Made by a program: the position numbers and the translations under genes. This document shows, piece after piece, positions 16,789 through 26,887 of a stretch of DNA of 64,000 nucleotides (its first letter is position 1; the number at the start of each line of letters is the position of its first letter). The DNA is from JAURNZ01 sp036337715. Its GTDB lineage: Bacteria > Pseudomonadota > Gammaproteobacteria > Comchoanobacterales > Comchoanobacteraceae. Location of the stretch: the NCBI GenBank assembly GCA_036337715.1, contig JAYZDS010000004.1, forward strand, positions 62,001 to 126,000, given 5' to 3'. The notes beneath the pieces are model-generated. The model had not been told where the DNA came from. It did not search any database and saw only the letters and a program-made list of their open reading frames with translations.

Positions 16789-18688
16789 ATTCGAGTGCCC
16801 TCCATTCAAAAAGTGATTTACTCAAAGGAACATGCTGACCCTCTTGGTAATTGAGTGAAACAATTTTCACGGCTTGAGTCGCTTTGATTTCATGATGCAT
16901 TTTCATCGCTTCGATGATTGCAACGACCTGGCCTTTTTCAACAACATCCCCTTCTTTAACCAAACATGAAACCATCACACCAGGCATTGGACTTATAAAA
17001 GGCTTATGATGACTTTCTTTTGACTTATCAGCATCATGACCCATTTCTTTTTGAATCATAAAAGCTTGGCCTTGATAAGACACAACCCAAACTTGGTCAT
17101 GATGATAGGATGTCTGACAATGAATGCTTCTTTTATCTTTTTTGACAATGACATTACCTGCACACATGCTTTCAATCGAAATACTTTGACCATTAGAAGT
17201 TTCAATGGTTTGACCATTTACCCATCGATATCCCACAGTTACTTTTTTATCGTTAATGACATAATGTGCTGCATCATTGACCTGACCTGTAATTGACCAA
17301 CTCGGGTTTAACGGAAGTCCATGCATCTTATGAAAACGATCATAGCTCAGTAGAATTGCCACACAAGCAACATCAGTTAAAGCCAATGATTGCGGTGATT
17401 GACATTGATGGTCAAGTGCCCATTGTGTATTAAAATAACGATGCTTTTCCATCGCAGTGATGGCGCTTAAAAGCCAGGCATGGTTTGTAATGATACCTGC
17501 CATATGCCAGTGTCTTAGACCAGTCAAAAGTGAAGCTTTAGCTTGATCGAAATTAGCGCCTTTGGCCAATACCTTGATAATCATTGGATCATATTTTTGA
17601 GAAATGGCTTGATCTGAATCAATGCTGGTATGCCAAAACACATTGTCACATGGCTCAATATTAGATACCAAGATATGCCCCATGGTTGGTTTGAATTCGT
17701 TTGCAGGATCTTCCGCATATATTCTTGCTTGAATGGCATGTCCATTCAGTTTCAATTCGTTTTGTGAAAAATTTATTTTTTTACCTAATGCAATGTTTAA
17801 CTGCCAACCAACCAAATCAATGTCATAGACCAATTCTGTCACACCATGTTCAACCTGTATTCTTGGATTCACCTCCATTAACCAGTATTGGTTCGATGCT
17901 TCATCAAATAGAAATTCAACTGTGGCACACGAGGTTATTTGAACGCTATTGGCTAATTTTTTTGCATCTGCATACATTGATTGACGGACAGAATCATTCA
18001 GCCCTCTAGCTGGCGCCTCTTCAATGATCTTTTGATAACGTCTTTGAATGGAGCAATCTCGATCGCCTATGATCCTTATTTCACCATATTGATCAGCCAG
18101 CACTTGTACTTCGATATGTCTGATTGATTCTAAATAAGGTTCAAAATAAAATTGTTCATCCTGAAAGATTGACTTTGCTTCGCGCTTAACCCGCGCTATG
18201 ACTTTATGACAATCATTAAATGAACGAGCCACATGCATGGCCCTGCCACCACCGCCCATACTTGCTTTGACCATGATTGGTCCTGACCAATCTTTCAAGT
18301 CATTTATATTTTTTGTGGTTTTCAATGTCGGTACATTTAATTTTTTAGCTAATGTTTTGGTTGCGAATTTATCTCCAAATGTGGCAATAACCTCACTTTT
18401 AGGACCGACCCATTGAAACCCTTCTTTAACTACCCATGCAGCAAATTCTGGATTTTCAGATAAATAACCATAACCTGGATGAATGAGGTCTATCTGGTTG
18501 GCTTTGGCAATACGAATAATCGCCGATTGATCTAAATAATCGTCTATATGATGACAGATAGCACCAGAACGCAAATGATTTGTATCATTAGATTCATAAA
18601 TAAAATGAACTTCAAGACCTATTTTTTGAGCCGCACAATCAATCCGTTTCGCTATTTCCCCACGATTGATAATTAAAAGACGTTTCAT
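16769..18688 (-). CDS. Methylcrotonyl-CoA carboxylase, biotin-containing alpha subunit
   Basis: A 639-residue fusion of biotin carboxylase (residues 1-445) and biotin carrier domain (about 565-639). Visible motifs: NRGEIAKRI at the start, MVKASMGGGGRAMH (ATP grasp) around 145, EVNPRIQVEHGVTE around 275, and EAMKMHHEI with the biotinyl Lys around 600. This layout is shared by MCC, propionyl- and geranyl-CoA carboxylases; pairing with the downstream hydratase and upstream beta subunit favours MCC (LiuD/MccA) in leucine degradation. It begins 2 nt after the beta subunit ends. Confidence 0.88.
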   Translation of the reverse strand: MKRLLIINRGEIAKRIDCAAQKIGLEVHFIYESNDTNHLRSGAICHHIDDYLDQSAIIRIAKANQIDLIHPGYGYLSENPEFAAWVVKEGFQWVGPKSEVIATFGDKFATKTLAKKLNVPTLKTTKNINDLKDWSGPIMVKASMGGGGRAMHVARSFNDCHKVIARVKREAKSIFQDEQFYFEPYLESIRHIEVQVLADQYGEIRIIGDRDCSIQRRYQKIIEEAPARGLNDSVRQSMYADAKKLANSVQITSCATVEFLFDEASNQYWLMEVNPRIQVEHGVTELVYDIDLVGWQLNIALGKKINFSQNELKLNGHAIQARIYAEDPANEFKPTMGHILVSNIEPCDNVFWHTSIDSDQAISQKYDPMIIKVLAKGANFDQAKASLLTGLRHWHMAGIITNHAWLLSAITAMEKHRYFNTQWALDHQCQSPQSLALTDVACVAILLSYDRFHKMHGLPLNPSWSITGQVNDAAHYVINDKKVTVGYRWVNGQTIETSNGQSISIESMCAGNVIVKKDKRSIHCQTSYHHDQVWVVSYQGQAFMIQKEMGHDADKSKESHHKPFISPMPGVMVSCLVKEGDVVEKGQVVAIIEAMKMHHEIKATQAVKIVSLNYQEGQHVPLSKSLFEWRALEYDILES

Positions 18689-18690
18689 TA

Positions 18691-20271
18691 TCAGAAGCGA
18701 AATGCCCCCATGTCAACACTGCCTTTTATGGGTTTAGAAGAGAACACAAACATTAAAAAACCCAATAATGAACGCGTTTCTCTTGGATCAATAACCCCAT
18801 CAATAGCAAGTTCACTTGCCAATGAAAACGCTTGTTCTTGAGATTCTGCGATCACTTTGACTGGATCATTTTGAGCTTGTTGTTTCTTTTTAATTAACGA
18901 CATCACACCACTCATTTGCGTAGGTCCCATGACATTACATTTACTTACTGGCCACATAAATGAAAAGTTTGGCTCAAAGCCAGGTCCACACATGGCATAA
19001 GTACCTGCACCATAAGAGGCGCCAACTAAAAGAGCAACGTGGGGAACTGTAGAATTACTCATGGCTTTGATGAATGCAGCACCAGACTTAATGATGCCTG
19101 CTTTTTCAGCATCCTCGCCCACCATAAAACCCGTATTATTATGAATAAATATGATTGGTTTTGATTGTTGATTCGCCAATTGTATGAATGAAGCGCCCTT
19201 CAATGCCGAGTCTTTGGTTAAATTACCATTATTTGCGATCAATGCAACAGGAAAACCCATGATGCTTCCCCAACCGCACATAAGGTTTCTACCGTAATCA
19301 GGCTTATAAGCAAACCAGGTTTGGTGATCTAAAATTCTTGCTAGCAATGCACCCATATCAACTGAATATTTTAAAGCCGGATCTAACCAACCTAATAAAC
19401 TTTCTGAATCATATTTTGGTGCATCAAACTGAATATGCTTTTTATTGGTTTGGGAGACAACCTGTGATACCAATTGTCTGCACTGCATACATGCTTCGTA
19501 ATCGTTATCTGCTAAAAAATCAGCCAACCCAGATTCGGTTGCATGCATGGTTGCACCACCCAACTGTTCATGTGTTTTTTCTTCCCCCGTCGCCATTTTT
19601 ACTAAAGGAGGTCCAGCTAGATATACTTTTGCTTCATTCTTAACAAAAATTGTGTAATCAGATAAAGCCGGTTGATACGCCCCACCTGCAGTACACGATC
19701 CAAACACCAGACAAATGGTTGGAATATTCTTTTTTGATAATTGACACATCATGTGAAATTCTTTACCAGATGATGCGAAGTGAGGCATAGCTAAGCCATT
19801 AGATTTAGCTTGTTTTTCTAAATCTAGGTCGTACCCTGCTGACTGTACCAAACTGATATATGGTAAATGATGCTTTAAGGCGATTTCTAAAGCTCTCTGC
19901 CACTTTTTATAGGCATATACATTTAAAGTACCCCCTTTGACTTGATGATCGTTACCAAATACAACCACCAATTGACCTGAGACGAAACCAATGCCAGCAA
20001 CTGCACCGCCGCCGAGGGGTTGATCGGTCCCTTTTGCAGCCAATGCGCCTATTTCCAAAAAAGGTTGGTTATCATCAAAAAGCCATTTTAAACGTTTGCG
20101 GATACTTTGAGATTTTGTTTTTGTGTCCTCTGCAGAATCAGTCACATCATGACACCCAAGCAATTGATAATCAGCATGCATTTCTTCGAGTTGCTTTAAT
20201 AAAAAAGCTTTATTTGATTTAAAAAGGTCGGATTGATTGTCAATATGATCATTTAATTCATGCATTTTCAT
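18691..20271 (-). CDS. Methylcrotonyl-CoA carboxylase, carboxyltransferase beta subunit
   Basis: A 526-residue carboxyltransferase that moves CO2 from carboxybiotin to the acyl-CoA. Crotonase-fold glycine motifs are present in both halves, for example VFGSCTAGGAYQPALSDY around 205, GGATMHATESGLADFLADND around 255, and GASYGAGTYAMCGPGFEPNF around 425. The GAGTYAMCG and SFMWPVSKCNVMG segments are typical of MCC beta (AccD-like MccB). First gene of a three-gene operon; no Shine-Dalgarno precedes its ATG. Acyl-CoA dehydrogenase (liuA) and lyase (liuE) are not in the window. Confidence 0.9.
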   Translation of the reverse strand: MKMHELNDHIDNQSDLFKSNKAFLLKQLEEMHADYQLLGCHDVTDSAEDTKTKSQSIRKRLKWLFDDNQPFLEIGALAAKGTDQPLGGGAVAGIGFVSGQLVVVFGNDHQVKGGTLNVYAYKKWQRALEIALKHHLPYISLVQSAGYDLDLEKQAKSNGLAMPHFASSGKEFHMMCQLSKKNIPTICLVFGSCTAGGAYQPALSDYTIFVKNEAKVYLAGPPLVKMATGEEKTHEQLGGATMHATESGLADFLADNDYEACMQCRQLVSQVVSQTNKKHIQFDAPKYDSESLLGWLDPALKYSVDMGALLARILDHQTWFAYKPDYGRNLMCGWGSIMGFPVALIANNGNLTKDSALKGASFIQLANQQSKPIIFIHNNTGFMVGEDAEKAGIIKSGAAFIKAMSNSTVPHVALLVGASYGAGTYAMCGPGFEPNFSFMWPVSKCNVMGPTQMSGVMSLIKKKQQAQNDPVKVIAESQEQAFSLASELAIDGVIDPRETRSLLGFLMFVFSSKPIKGSVDMGAFRF

Positions 20272-20363
20272 AATTTAATCTATTTTCAATGGTTTTGACA
20301 ATAAAAATATCAAATTTTCAAGAAAATACGTGTGTTTAAGGCACATAACGTCATATATTCAAC

Positions 20364-20369
20364 TATAAT
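20364..20369 (+). promoter_or_regulatory. -10 box of the acidic-tailed membrane protein gene
   Basis: A perfect TATAAT lies 6 nt before the ATG at 20376. The best -35 is GGCACA at 18 bp (3 of 6). There is no ribosome site, so the transcript may be leaderless. Confidence 0.4.
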
Positions 20370-20375
20370 TTATGT

Positions 20376-22577
20376 ATGGCAGAAATACTAAAAAGTCACC
20401 TTGCAGACGAGATAAATCAAATTAACGATGCCGATGTACTTTTTTCATTCATTAAAGAAGAAGTCAACAAAGCAAAAGATCAGCAGCAACTTAATGTTTT
20501 ATTAAATGTTTTAATGCTAAAAGCGAAAGATAATGAAGAGAAATCATTGCAAATTGCCATCGATGCTTCCATCAAGCTTATTGATAAACGGTATCAATCT
20601 TTGCCCTGTAAAAATATACATTATTGTCGTGAAAACATGGCTTATGGTCTTTTTTGTTTTGTTGGCTCACTATTGATATTGATTGCTTTAATTAATCCAG
20701 CCGGCTTAATTATCGGAAGTGCCTATGTATTACTCGGCTTATCCATTGCCTTTATAGGAAAAAATTTCATTCAACATTTTGGTACCACAGACCTTTTTAA
20801 TCAACCTATTGAGCTTAGTAAACTTTTATTAAGTATTGCTGTCACTACCGAAGTTGTATTTTATAATTTTACTGAATTTTTTGAATCAAACTTTGATCCT
20901 TTTGAGACATTTAACTTTTTAGCCTCATTTGTTGGTATATTATCCATTTGTTTATCGATATATATTATATTTTTAGCTTATAAATCATTTAAAAATTTAA
21001 AAACTTACGAGGCATACAATAACTATTTTAAACAAATGATAGAATTGGATAATAATTTCATTCAAGTAGATCAACTAAAATCCGGAAATATCAATTCATT
21101 ACTAGAAAACATACAAACAGATCTAACACTTGAGAAACAAGAAGCTTTAATCGCATTAATGAAAGTACCTGAAAAGTTAACACTAGAAAAACTCCAAGAA
21201 ATCATGAACAAACAAGATGCTCAAAACATTTTTAAAGCAGTGACTGAAAAAATTAAATTCGAAGCATTTAGAGAAAATAATCAAGATGATGCACAATTCA
21301 TAAATGAAAACTTCAATAGCATAAATGGATTAGTTTCTGTGATAAATGAACAAACCAATAGTACAAAACTGATGCTATATCTCAGGGGTATAGCAGGCGC
21401 TATCAGTGATGACAGTCATGCACAAAAGCCTTCAAAGGAACTGAGTGAACATTGTCTTGGGAAAATTAAAGAATTGTTTCAAGATGACAATGAAGCAATC
21501 ACTGATGATAATTTGTTTAAACTTTATCAATTAATAGAAATTGAAACCAAATTAAAACAAATTAATCAACCAACATTTAAACAAATCCCAGTCAGACTCT
21601 ATTTAGATGCTTTTTTAATTGGGTCATCTTTAACCATTCATATTTTGATTGGGACAGGGCTATTAACAGGTGCGGCCATATCAATCTTATTTTGGCCACT
21701 GTTCTCCTGCGCTTTGGCGGGAATTATTGTATTTACCTTTAATGAAGCTCGAGATGTTAAAAAGAAAAATATGATCATTGGCATATCGTCAACCTACATT
21801 GCCTTTATTATGATGGTTATTATATTTTCAACGGTTGTGGGCGCAATTGCATTTAATCCATTCTTTTTAGGACTAGGGATCCCTATTGTATTTGTTATGG
21901 CAGTCTTATTAAAGCGCTTTGTTACTAAAAAGCAAACAGAAGAAGTTAACAATCTCGAAGCTAAATTAAAAAACTTACTCGATGAAGCAAATGAACAACC
22001 TGACACCCATGGTCTTCACCCTGATTTGACAGACGAAAATGCCACACGAGCATCTATACTCACACACATTGAATCAACCACTGATACACAGATCAACGAA
22101 GAAGACAAAGTAAAAACCATTCCAAATGAAGACGATATATTAGATAAAAATATACCTCACGAAGAAATACAACCCACTTTGAATGACATAGCGCCTGAAC
22201 AAACCGATGTAACCACGGGTGATGAAAGTAACCTTACTGAAACGTCATCAAGCAATGAAAACAAAACGGAGGAGCATGCAACAATTCATCCCTCTGAAGC
22301 ACAAAGTGACCATGACAACACCTCAGTTGAGGATAATACGTCAAACGATAACACCTCAGATGAAGACGATGCATCAAACGATAGCTCTTCAGTGGATAGT
22401 GCACCCGAACAACAATCTACAGATAAAAAAGAAAATTTATTTGATGATATGGCACTCACAAAAGACGTTCCGACCCCTATAGACCAAAATCATGATGATG
22501 AAGAGGGTGAAGGTGAAGGCACAGATGATGAAGATAAAGACGGTGAAGGAGAAAGACGTGGCGGTCTTAAACCTTAA
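20376..22577 (+). CDS. Unknown membrane protein with acidic repeat tail
   Basis: A 733-residue protein of no family I recognise. Residues 1-85 are helical and soluble; three or four membrane segments lie between about 88 and 210; a helical soluble region follows (about 215-405); a second set of four segments spans about 408-510; the tail (about 515-733) is a disordered Asp/Glu/Ser/Thr/Asn-rich region ending in EGEGEGTDDEDKDGEGE then RRGG. The tail includes a tandem 11-residue repeat. Two membrane blocks around soluble helices suggest a membrane-remodelling or scaffold role, but this is guesswork. It stops 7 nt from lon, which converges on it. Confidence 0.8.
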   Translation: MAEILKSHLADEINQINDADVLFSFIKEEVNKAKDQQQLNVLLNVLMLKAKDNEEKSLQIAIDASIKLIDKRYQSLPCKNIHYCRENMAYGLFCFVGSLLILIALINPAGLIIGSAYVLLGLSIAFIGKNFIQHFGTTDLFNQPIELSKLLLSIAVTTEVVFYNFTEFFESNFDPFETFNFLASFVGILSICLSIYIIFLAYKSFKNLKTYEAYNNYFKQMIELDNNFIQVDQLKSGNINSLLENIQTDLTLEKQEALIALMKVPEKLTLEKLQEIMNKQDAQNIFKAVTEKIKFEAFRENNQDDAQFINENFNSINGLVSVINEQTNSTKLMLYLRGIAGAISDDSHAQKPSKELSEHCLGKIKELFQDDNEAITDDNLFKLYQLIEIETKLKQINQPTFKQIPVRLYLDAFLIGSSLTIHILIGTGLLTGAAISILFWPLFSCALAGIIVFTFNEARDVKKKNMIIGISSTYIAFIMMVIIFSTVVGAIAFNPFFLGLGIPIVFVMAVLLKRFVTKKQTEEVNNLEAKLKNLLDEANEQPDTHGLHPDLTDENATRASILTHIESTTDTQINEEDKVKTIPNEDDILDKNIPHEEIQPTLNDIAPEQTDVTTGDESNLTETSSSNENKTEEHATIHPSEAQSDHDNTSVEDNTSNDNTSDEDDASNDSSSVDSAPEQQSTDKKENLFDDMALTKDVPTPIDQNHDDEEGEGEGTDDEDKDGEGERRGGLKP
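22317..22382 (+). repeat. Two tandem 33-nt repeats in the acidic tail
   Basis: Copies at 22317-22349 and 22350-22382 differ at six positions and encode NTSVEDNTSND and NTSDEDDASND. A decayed partial copy (SSSVDS) follows. In-frame repeats of this kind usually expand or shrink by slippage. Confidence 0.8.
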
Positions 22578-22584
22578 CTAAGCT

Positions 22585-24948
22585 TTAAGATTTCACTAAT
22601 GCAATTTCCAATACTTCAGCAATTTTACTGACTGGTTTGATTTCTAAACCTTGCAAAATATCTTTAGGTATTTCTTTTAAATCACGTTCATTTTTCTTAG
22701 GAATAATGACAGTTTTGACGCCACCGCGATGAGCAGCTAAAAGTTTTTCCTTAAGCCCACCGATGGGTAATACATCACCCCTCAATGTGATTTCACCTGT
22801 CATAGCCACATCAGACCTAATGGGTTGCTCTGTCACAACTGAAACCATTGCCGTACACATTGTAATACCCGCACTTGGACCATCTTTTGGGGTAGCCCCC
22901 TCTGGTACATGAACATGAATATCATGGTCTTGATAAAATTTTGGATTATCTTTTAATGCCAATGACCTTGTTACAGATTTTGCAGTCTGAATGGATTCTT
23001 TCATGACATCGCCCAAACTACCGGTAAAGATCAACTCACCTTTACCGTTTAGTAAAATAGCTTCAATGACAAGTAAATCGCCACCCACTTGCGTCCAGGC
23101 AAGTCCTCTGACAAGACCAATTTGATTTTTCTCTTCAACAACACCATGATCAAACTTAGGCACCCCTAAGAAATCATGAATGGTATTTTTATCGATTTTA
23201 CCAATTGGCTTATGATTATCCATTTCTCTCTTGAGGGCTTTACGACAGACTGTTAATAACAATCGATCTAATTCTCTAACCCCTGCTTCTCTAGTATATC
23301 TTTGGATGACTTCATAAATAACGCTTTCAGAAAACACGATCTCATTTTTCTTCAAACCACATGCTGAAAGACATTTGGGCAAGAGGTATTTTTGCGCAAT
23401 TTTTGCTTTCTCTTTTTCGGTATAACCTGCAATCCTAATGATTTCCATACGATCCAATAATGGCGCTGGGATATCTAACGAGTTTGCTGTGGTAATAAAC
23501 ATGACATCAGATAAATCATAGTCAAGTTCTAAGTAATGATCATTGAATGAATGGTTTTGCTCTTGGTCCAACACCTCAAGTAATGCAGAGGCTGGATCAC
23601 CACGGTAGTCCATACCCATCTTATCAATTTCATCTAACATGATTAAGGGATTACGGACTTTAGCGCGTTTCATGGCTTTGATGATTCGACCCGGCATAGC
23701 ACCAATATAGGTTTTTCTATGCCCTCTGATTTCTGCTTCATCTCGAACACCACCCAATGAAATTCTCACAAAAGATCGACCTAAGGCGTTAGCAATAGAT
23801 TGTCCTAACGATGTCTTCCCAACACCTGGAGGACCAACCAAACAAATGATAGAACCTCTAACTTTTTTAACCTTCTTCAATACAGCAAGGTATTCAACAA
23901 TGCGCTCTTTTACTTTCTCTAATCCATAATGTTCAGCATCTAATCGCTTTTGAGCATCTTCTAAACTAATTTTTGTTGCTTTTTTCTTTTGCCATGGGAT
24001 ATCAATCACCCAATCAACCCAATTCCTGATCACTGTTGCTTCTGCAGACATAGGAGGCATTAGGTTCAGTTTATTGACTTCAGATTCAACCTTTTCATAA
24101 GCATCTTTACTTAACTTAAGTTTTTTAATCTTACTTAAGATATTATCAACATCATTACCTTCTCCTTCCATTTCTCCTAATTCTTGTTGGATGGCTTTGA
24201 GTTTTTCTCTATTAAAATATCGTTTTTGATCCTCAGCAATTTGATCTCTGACTTTCTTTTGAATGTTTTTTTCAACTTTTAACCATTCTTTTTCTTTTTG
24301 TAGGAAACTTAACACCAACTCAACTCGAGCATGTATTTCTACAGTTTCTAGGATTGATTGCTTTTGATCTATGGTCAAAGGCAAGTGAATCGAAATTAAA
24401 TCAGCAAGTCGACCCGGATAACTTAATCCTCTCATAGAGGCTATGATGTCTGTAGATAACTTTTCGTTGAGACTAGCATATTCAGAAAACTGATTTTCTA
24501 ATGCACGCAACAAAACTTCCACTTCGACAAAAGACCCATCACTCTTCTTTAAATGACCTTCTTGAACTTGTGCAAACTCATCATCATTAATGGGCGATAC
24601 TTCTGAGAGTATAAATTTGTTCTCACCAGCTATTAATGATTCTAATTGTCCCCTTTGATTTCCCTCTATCAATACTTTCAAGGTACCATCGGGTAATTTA
24701 AGCATTTGTAAGACTTTTGCAATCGTACCAATGTCATGTAAATCATTCTGATTGGGTTCTTCTATACCCACATCCTTTTGAGTCACAACAAATATATCTA
24801 GATCTCTTTCTACTGCATGCTCAAGGGCAGCAATCGACTTATCTCTTCCAATAAACAATGGTACTACCATATTAGGGAAAAGGACCGCATCACGTAATGG
24901 TAGCGTTACAAACTCTGTTTTTTCGCTAATAAATGGATTTGCAATCAT
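22585..24948 (-). CDS. lon: ATP-dependent protease Lon
   Basis: A 787-residue cytoplasmic AAA+ protease. The N-terminal substrate domain (1-200) is followed by a coiled coil, the AAA module with Walker A GPPGVGKTS (about 355) and Walker B IMLDEIDKM (about 420), and the protease domain with catalytic Ser in PKDGPSAGITM (Ser about 692) and Lys in GGLKEKLLAA. It is last in the tig-clpP-clpX-lon run and starts 9 nt after clpX ends, with a modest TAGGTAA ribosome site. Confidence 0.98.
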   Translation of the reverse strand: MIANPFISEKTEFVTLPLRDAVLFPNMVVPLFIGRDKSIAALEHAVERDLDIFVVTQKDVGIEEPNQNDLHDIGTIAKVLQMLKLPDGTLKVLIEGNQRGQLESLIAGENKFILSEVSPINDDEFAQVQEGHLKKSDGSFVEVEVLLRALENQFSEYASLNEKLSTDIIASMRGLSYPGRLADLISIHLPLTIDQKQSILETVEIHARVELVLSFLQKEKEWLKVEKNIQKKVRDQIAEDQKRYFNREKLKAIQQELGEMEGEGNDVDNILSKIKKLKLSKDAYEKVESEVNKLNLMPPMSAEATVIRNWVDWVIDIPWQKKKATKISLEDAQKRLDAEHYGLEKVKERIVEYLAVLKKVKKVRGSIICLVGPPGVGKTSLGQSIANALGRSFVRISLGGVRDEAEIRGHRKTYIGAMPGRIIKAMKRAKVRNPLIMLDEIDKMGMDYRGDPASALLEVLDQEQNHSFNDHYLELDYDLSDVMFITTANSLDIPAPLLDRMEIIRIAGYTEKEKAKIAQKYLLPKCLSACGLKKNEIVFSESVIYEVIQRYTREAGVRELDRLLLTVCRKALKREMDNHKPIGKIDKNTIHDFLGVPKFDHGVVEEKNQIGLVRGLAWTQVGGDLLVIEAILLNGKGELIFTGSLGDVMKESIQTAKSVTRSLALKDNPKFYQDHDIHVHVPEGATPKDGPSAGITMCTAMVSVVTEQPIRSDVAMTGEITLRGDVLPIGGLKEKLLAAHRGGVKTVIIPKKNERDLKEIPKDILQGLEIKPVSKIAEVLEIALVKS

Positions 24949-24957
24949 AACTTTTAC

Positions 24958-26217
24958 CTAACCTTCTTTTTTATTTTTCTCCTGGTTACCTGCCAGAACC
25001 AATAACGGATCCGCTTCTTGGTTGACAACGTTTTCATCAATGACCACCTTTTTAACATGCTTCATTGATGGGATCTCATACATGGTATCCATCAGGATCT
25101 TTTCTGTAAGAGACCTTAGTCCTCGTGCGCCTAATTTACGCTCAATTGCTTTCTTTGCAATTTCGTTTACAGCATCCTTTGTAAACTCGACTTCAACGTT
25201 ATCTAAGGCAAATAACTCCTCATATTGTTTAAGTATAGCATTTTTTGGCTCACTCATTATTCTAACTAGTGCACCATGGTCTAATTCCTCTAAAATTGCC
25301 ATGACAGGTAGCCTACCAAGAAACTCAGGAATAAGGCCATATCTGATCAAATCTTCTGTTTGAACCTTCTGCAAATACTCAGATAAAGAATTTTTATTTT
25401 TATCATCTCTGACACTAGCACCGAAACCAATACCACTTTTTGAACTTCTTTGCATAATGATGCGATCAAGATCAGCAAAAGCACCTGCACATATAAATAA
25501 TACGTTGGTTGTATCTACTTGAATATATTCCTGATTTGGGTGTTTTCTACCACCTTGAGGTGGCACAGAAACGACTGAGCCTTCAATTAATTTTAGCAGC
25601 GCTTGTTGCACACCTTCACCAGACACGTCACGTGTAATGGATGGCCCATCATTTTTTCTGGAAATTTTGTCTATTTCATCTATGTAAATAATGCCTCTTT
25701 CTGCCTTTTGAACATCATAATCACAGTTCTGAAGCAACTTTTGCACAATGTTTTCAACATCTTCACCAACGTAGCCTGCTTCCGTTAATGTTGTTGCATC
25801 TACAATAGCAAAGGGAACATTAAGTTTATTAGCAAGCGATTGAGCTAGAAGTGTTTTACCACAACCTGTTGGCCCAAGCATCAAAATATTACTTTTACCA
25901 ATAGCAACAGTACGATCATCATGTTTGGACATGAACTCAACACGTTTGTAATGGTTGTAAACAGCTACTGATAGTACTTTTTTTGCATCCGATTGACCAA
26001 TGACATATTGATCAAGAAAACGTTTTAATTCTTTGGGAGTTGGTAATTTCTCTTTACTCTCTTCTTTTTGATCAACTTCCTTGTCGTCAGAGAGAATGTC
26101 TGAGCATAATTCGACACATTCATCACAGATATAGAGGCCTGGTGGTCCAGCTATTAATTTTTTAACCTCATCTTGATTTTTCCCACAAAATGAACAATTC
26201 AATAGTTCATCAGCCAT
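24958..26217 (-). CDS. clpX: ClpXP unfoldase subunit ClpX
   Basis: A 419-residue AAA+ unfoldase that feeds proteins to ClpP. The zinc-binding domain has Cys8, Cys11, Cys31 and Cys34 (CSFC and CDEC). Walker A is GPTGCGKTLLAQ (about 115) and Walker B is IYIDEIDKI; the ClpP-docking IGF loop appears as SGIGFGA. A clear AAGGAG precedes the start. It follows clpP on the same strand. Confidence 0.98.
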   Translation of the reverse strand: MADELLNCSFCGKNQDEVKKLIAGPPGLYICDECVELCSDILSDDKEVDQKEESKEKLPTPKELKRFLDQYVIGQSDAKKVLSVAVYNHYKRVEFMSKHDDRTVAIGKSNILMLGPTGCGKTLLAQSLANKLNVPFAIVDATTLTEAGYVGEDVENIVQKLLQNCDYDVQKAERGIIYIDEIDKISRKNDGPSITRDVSGEGVQQALLKLIEGSVVSVPPQGGRKHPNQEYIQVDTTNVLFICAGAFADLDRIIMQRSSKSGIGFGASVRDDKNKNSLSEYLQKVQTEDLIRYGLIPEFLGRLPVMAILEELDHGALVRIMSEPKNAILKQYEELFALDNVEVEFTKDAVNEIAKKAIERKLGARGLRSLTEKILMDTMYEIPSMKHVKKVVIDENVVNQEADPLLVLAGNQEKNKKEG

Positions 26218-26289
26218 AATAAAGCTCCTTGGTCACACGTAAAAACTTAATCCACTTGTATCTTAGATATAAGGCTAAAAATTTATAAT

Positions 26290-26886
26290 TCAAGCTCTTT
26301 TCTCAATAACAGAATCAATTAAACCATATTCAACGGATTGTTCTGCGGTCATGAAATTGTCTCTATCGGTATCCTTTTTGATGACGCTGGTAGGTTTTCC
26401 AGTATTATTTGCTATGATTTCAGTAACCAAAGAACCAATTCTCATGGTTTCTTTGGCATGAATTTCAATATCAGAACCCTGGCCCTGATAACCACCGAGT
26501 ACTTGGTGAATCATGACTGTTGCATGAGGTAAGCAATGTCTTTTACCTTTTGTACCTGAACACAATAATAAGGCCCCTGCACTAGCTGCTTGACCAATAC
26601 AAAGTGTGCTGACATCTGGTTTAATAAAACGCATGGTATCATAAATAGCTAATCCAGCACTAACAACGCCACCTGGGGAGTTAATATACAGGGAAATGTC
26701 TTTATTAGGATCTTCGGATTCTAAGAAAAGTAATTGAGCAACGACAAGATTTGCCATATGTTGTTCAATTTCACCAACTAAAAATATGATTCTTTCCTTT
26801 AATAACCTCGAATAGATATCGAATGCACGCTCACCTTTTGCAGTACTCTCGATAACTGTTGGTACCAAATATCCATTATAAGCCAT
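26290..26886 (-). CDS. clpP: ATP-dependent Clp protease proteolytic subunit
   Basis: A 198-residue serine protease forming the ClpP tetradecamer. The catalytic Ser lies in GQAASAGALLL (about residue 97), His in MIHQVLGGYQG (about 122) and Asp in KKDTDRDNFM (about 171). AAGGAGA stands before the ATG. Only 1 nt separates it from tig, so they are translated from one message. Confidence 0.98.
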   Translation of the reverse strand: MAYNGYLVPTVIESTAKGERAFDIYSRLLKERIIFLVGEIEQHMANLVVAQLLFLESEDPNKDISLYINSPGGVVSAGLAIYDTMRFIKPDVSTLCIGQAASAGALLLCSGTKGKRHCLPHATVMIHQVLGGYQGQGSDIEIHAKETMRIGSLVTEIIANNTGKPTSVIKKDTDRDNFMTAEQSVEYGLIDSVIEKRA

Positions 26887-26887
26887 T

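Noticed and set aside
16769..18688. Propionyl-CoA or geranyl-CoA carboxylase instead of MCC
   Set aside because: The subunits are similar, but the beta-subunit motifs and the adjacent crotonase gene fit leucine degradation better; not fully excluded.
22219..22482. 87-codon plus-strand frame inside the acidic-tailed protein
   Set aside because: It is a shadow frame of the low-complexity tail; its Met/Lys/Gln-rich product arises from shifted acidic codons.
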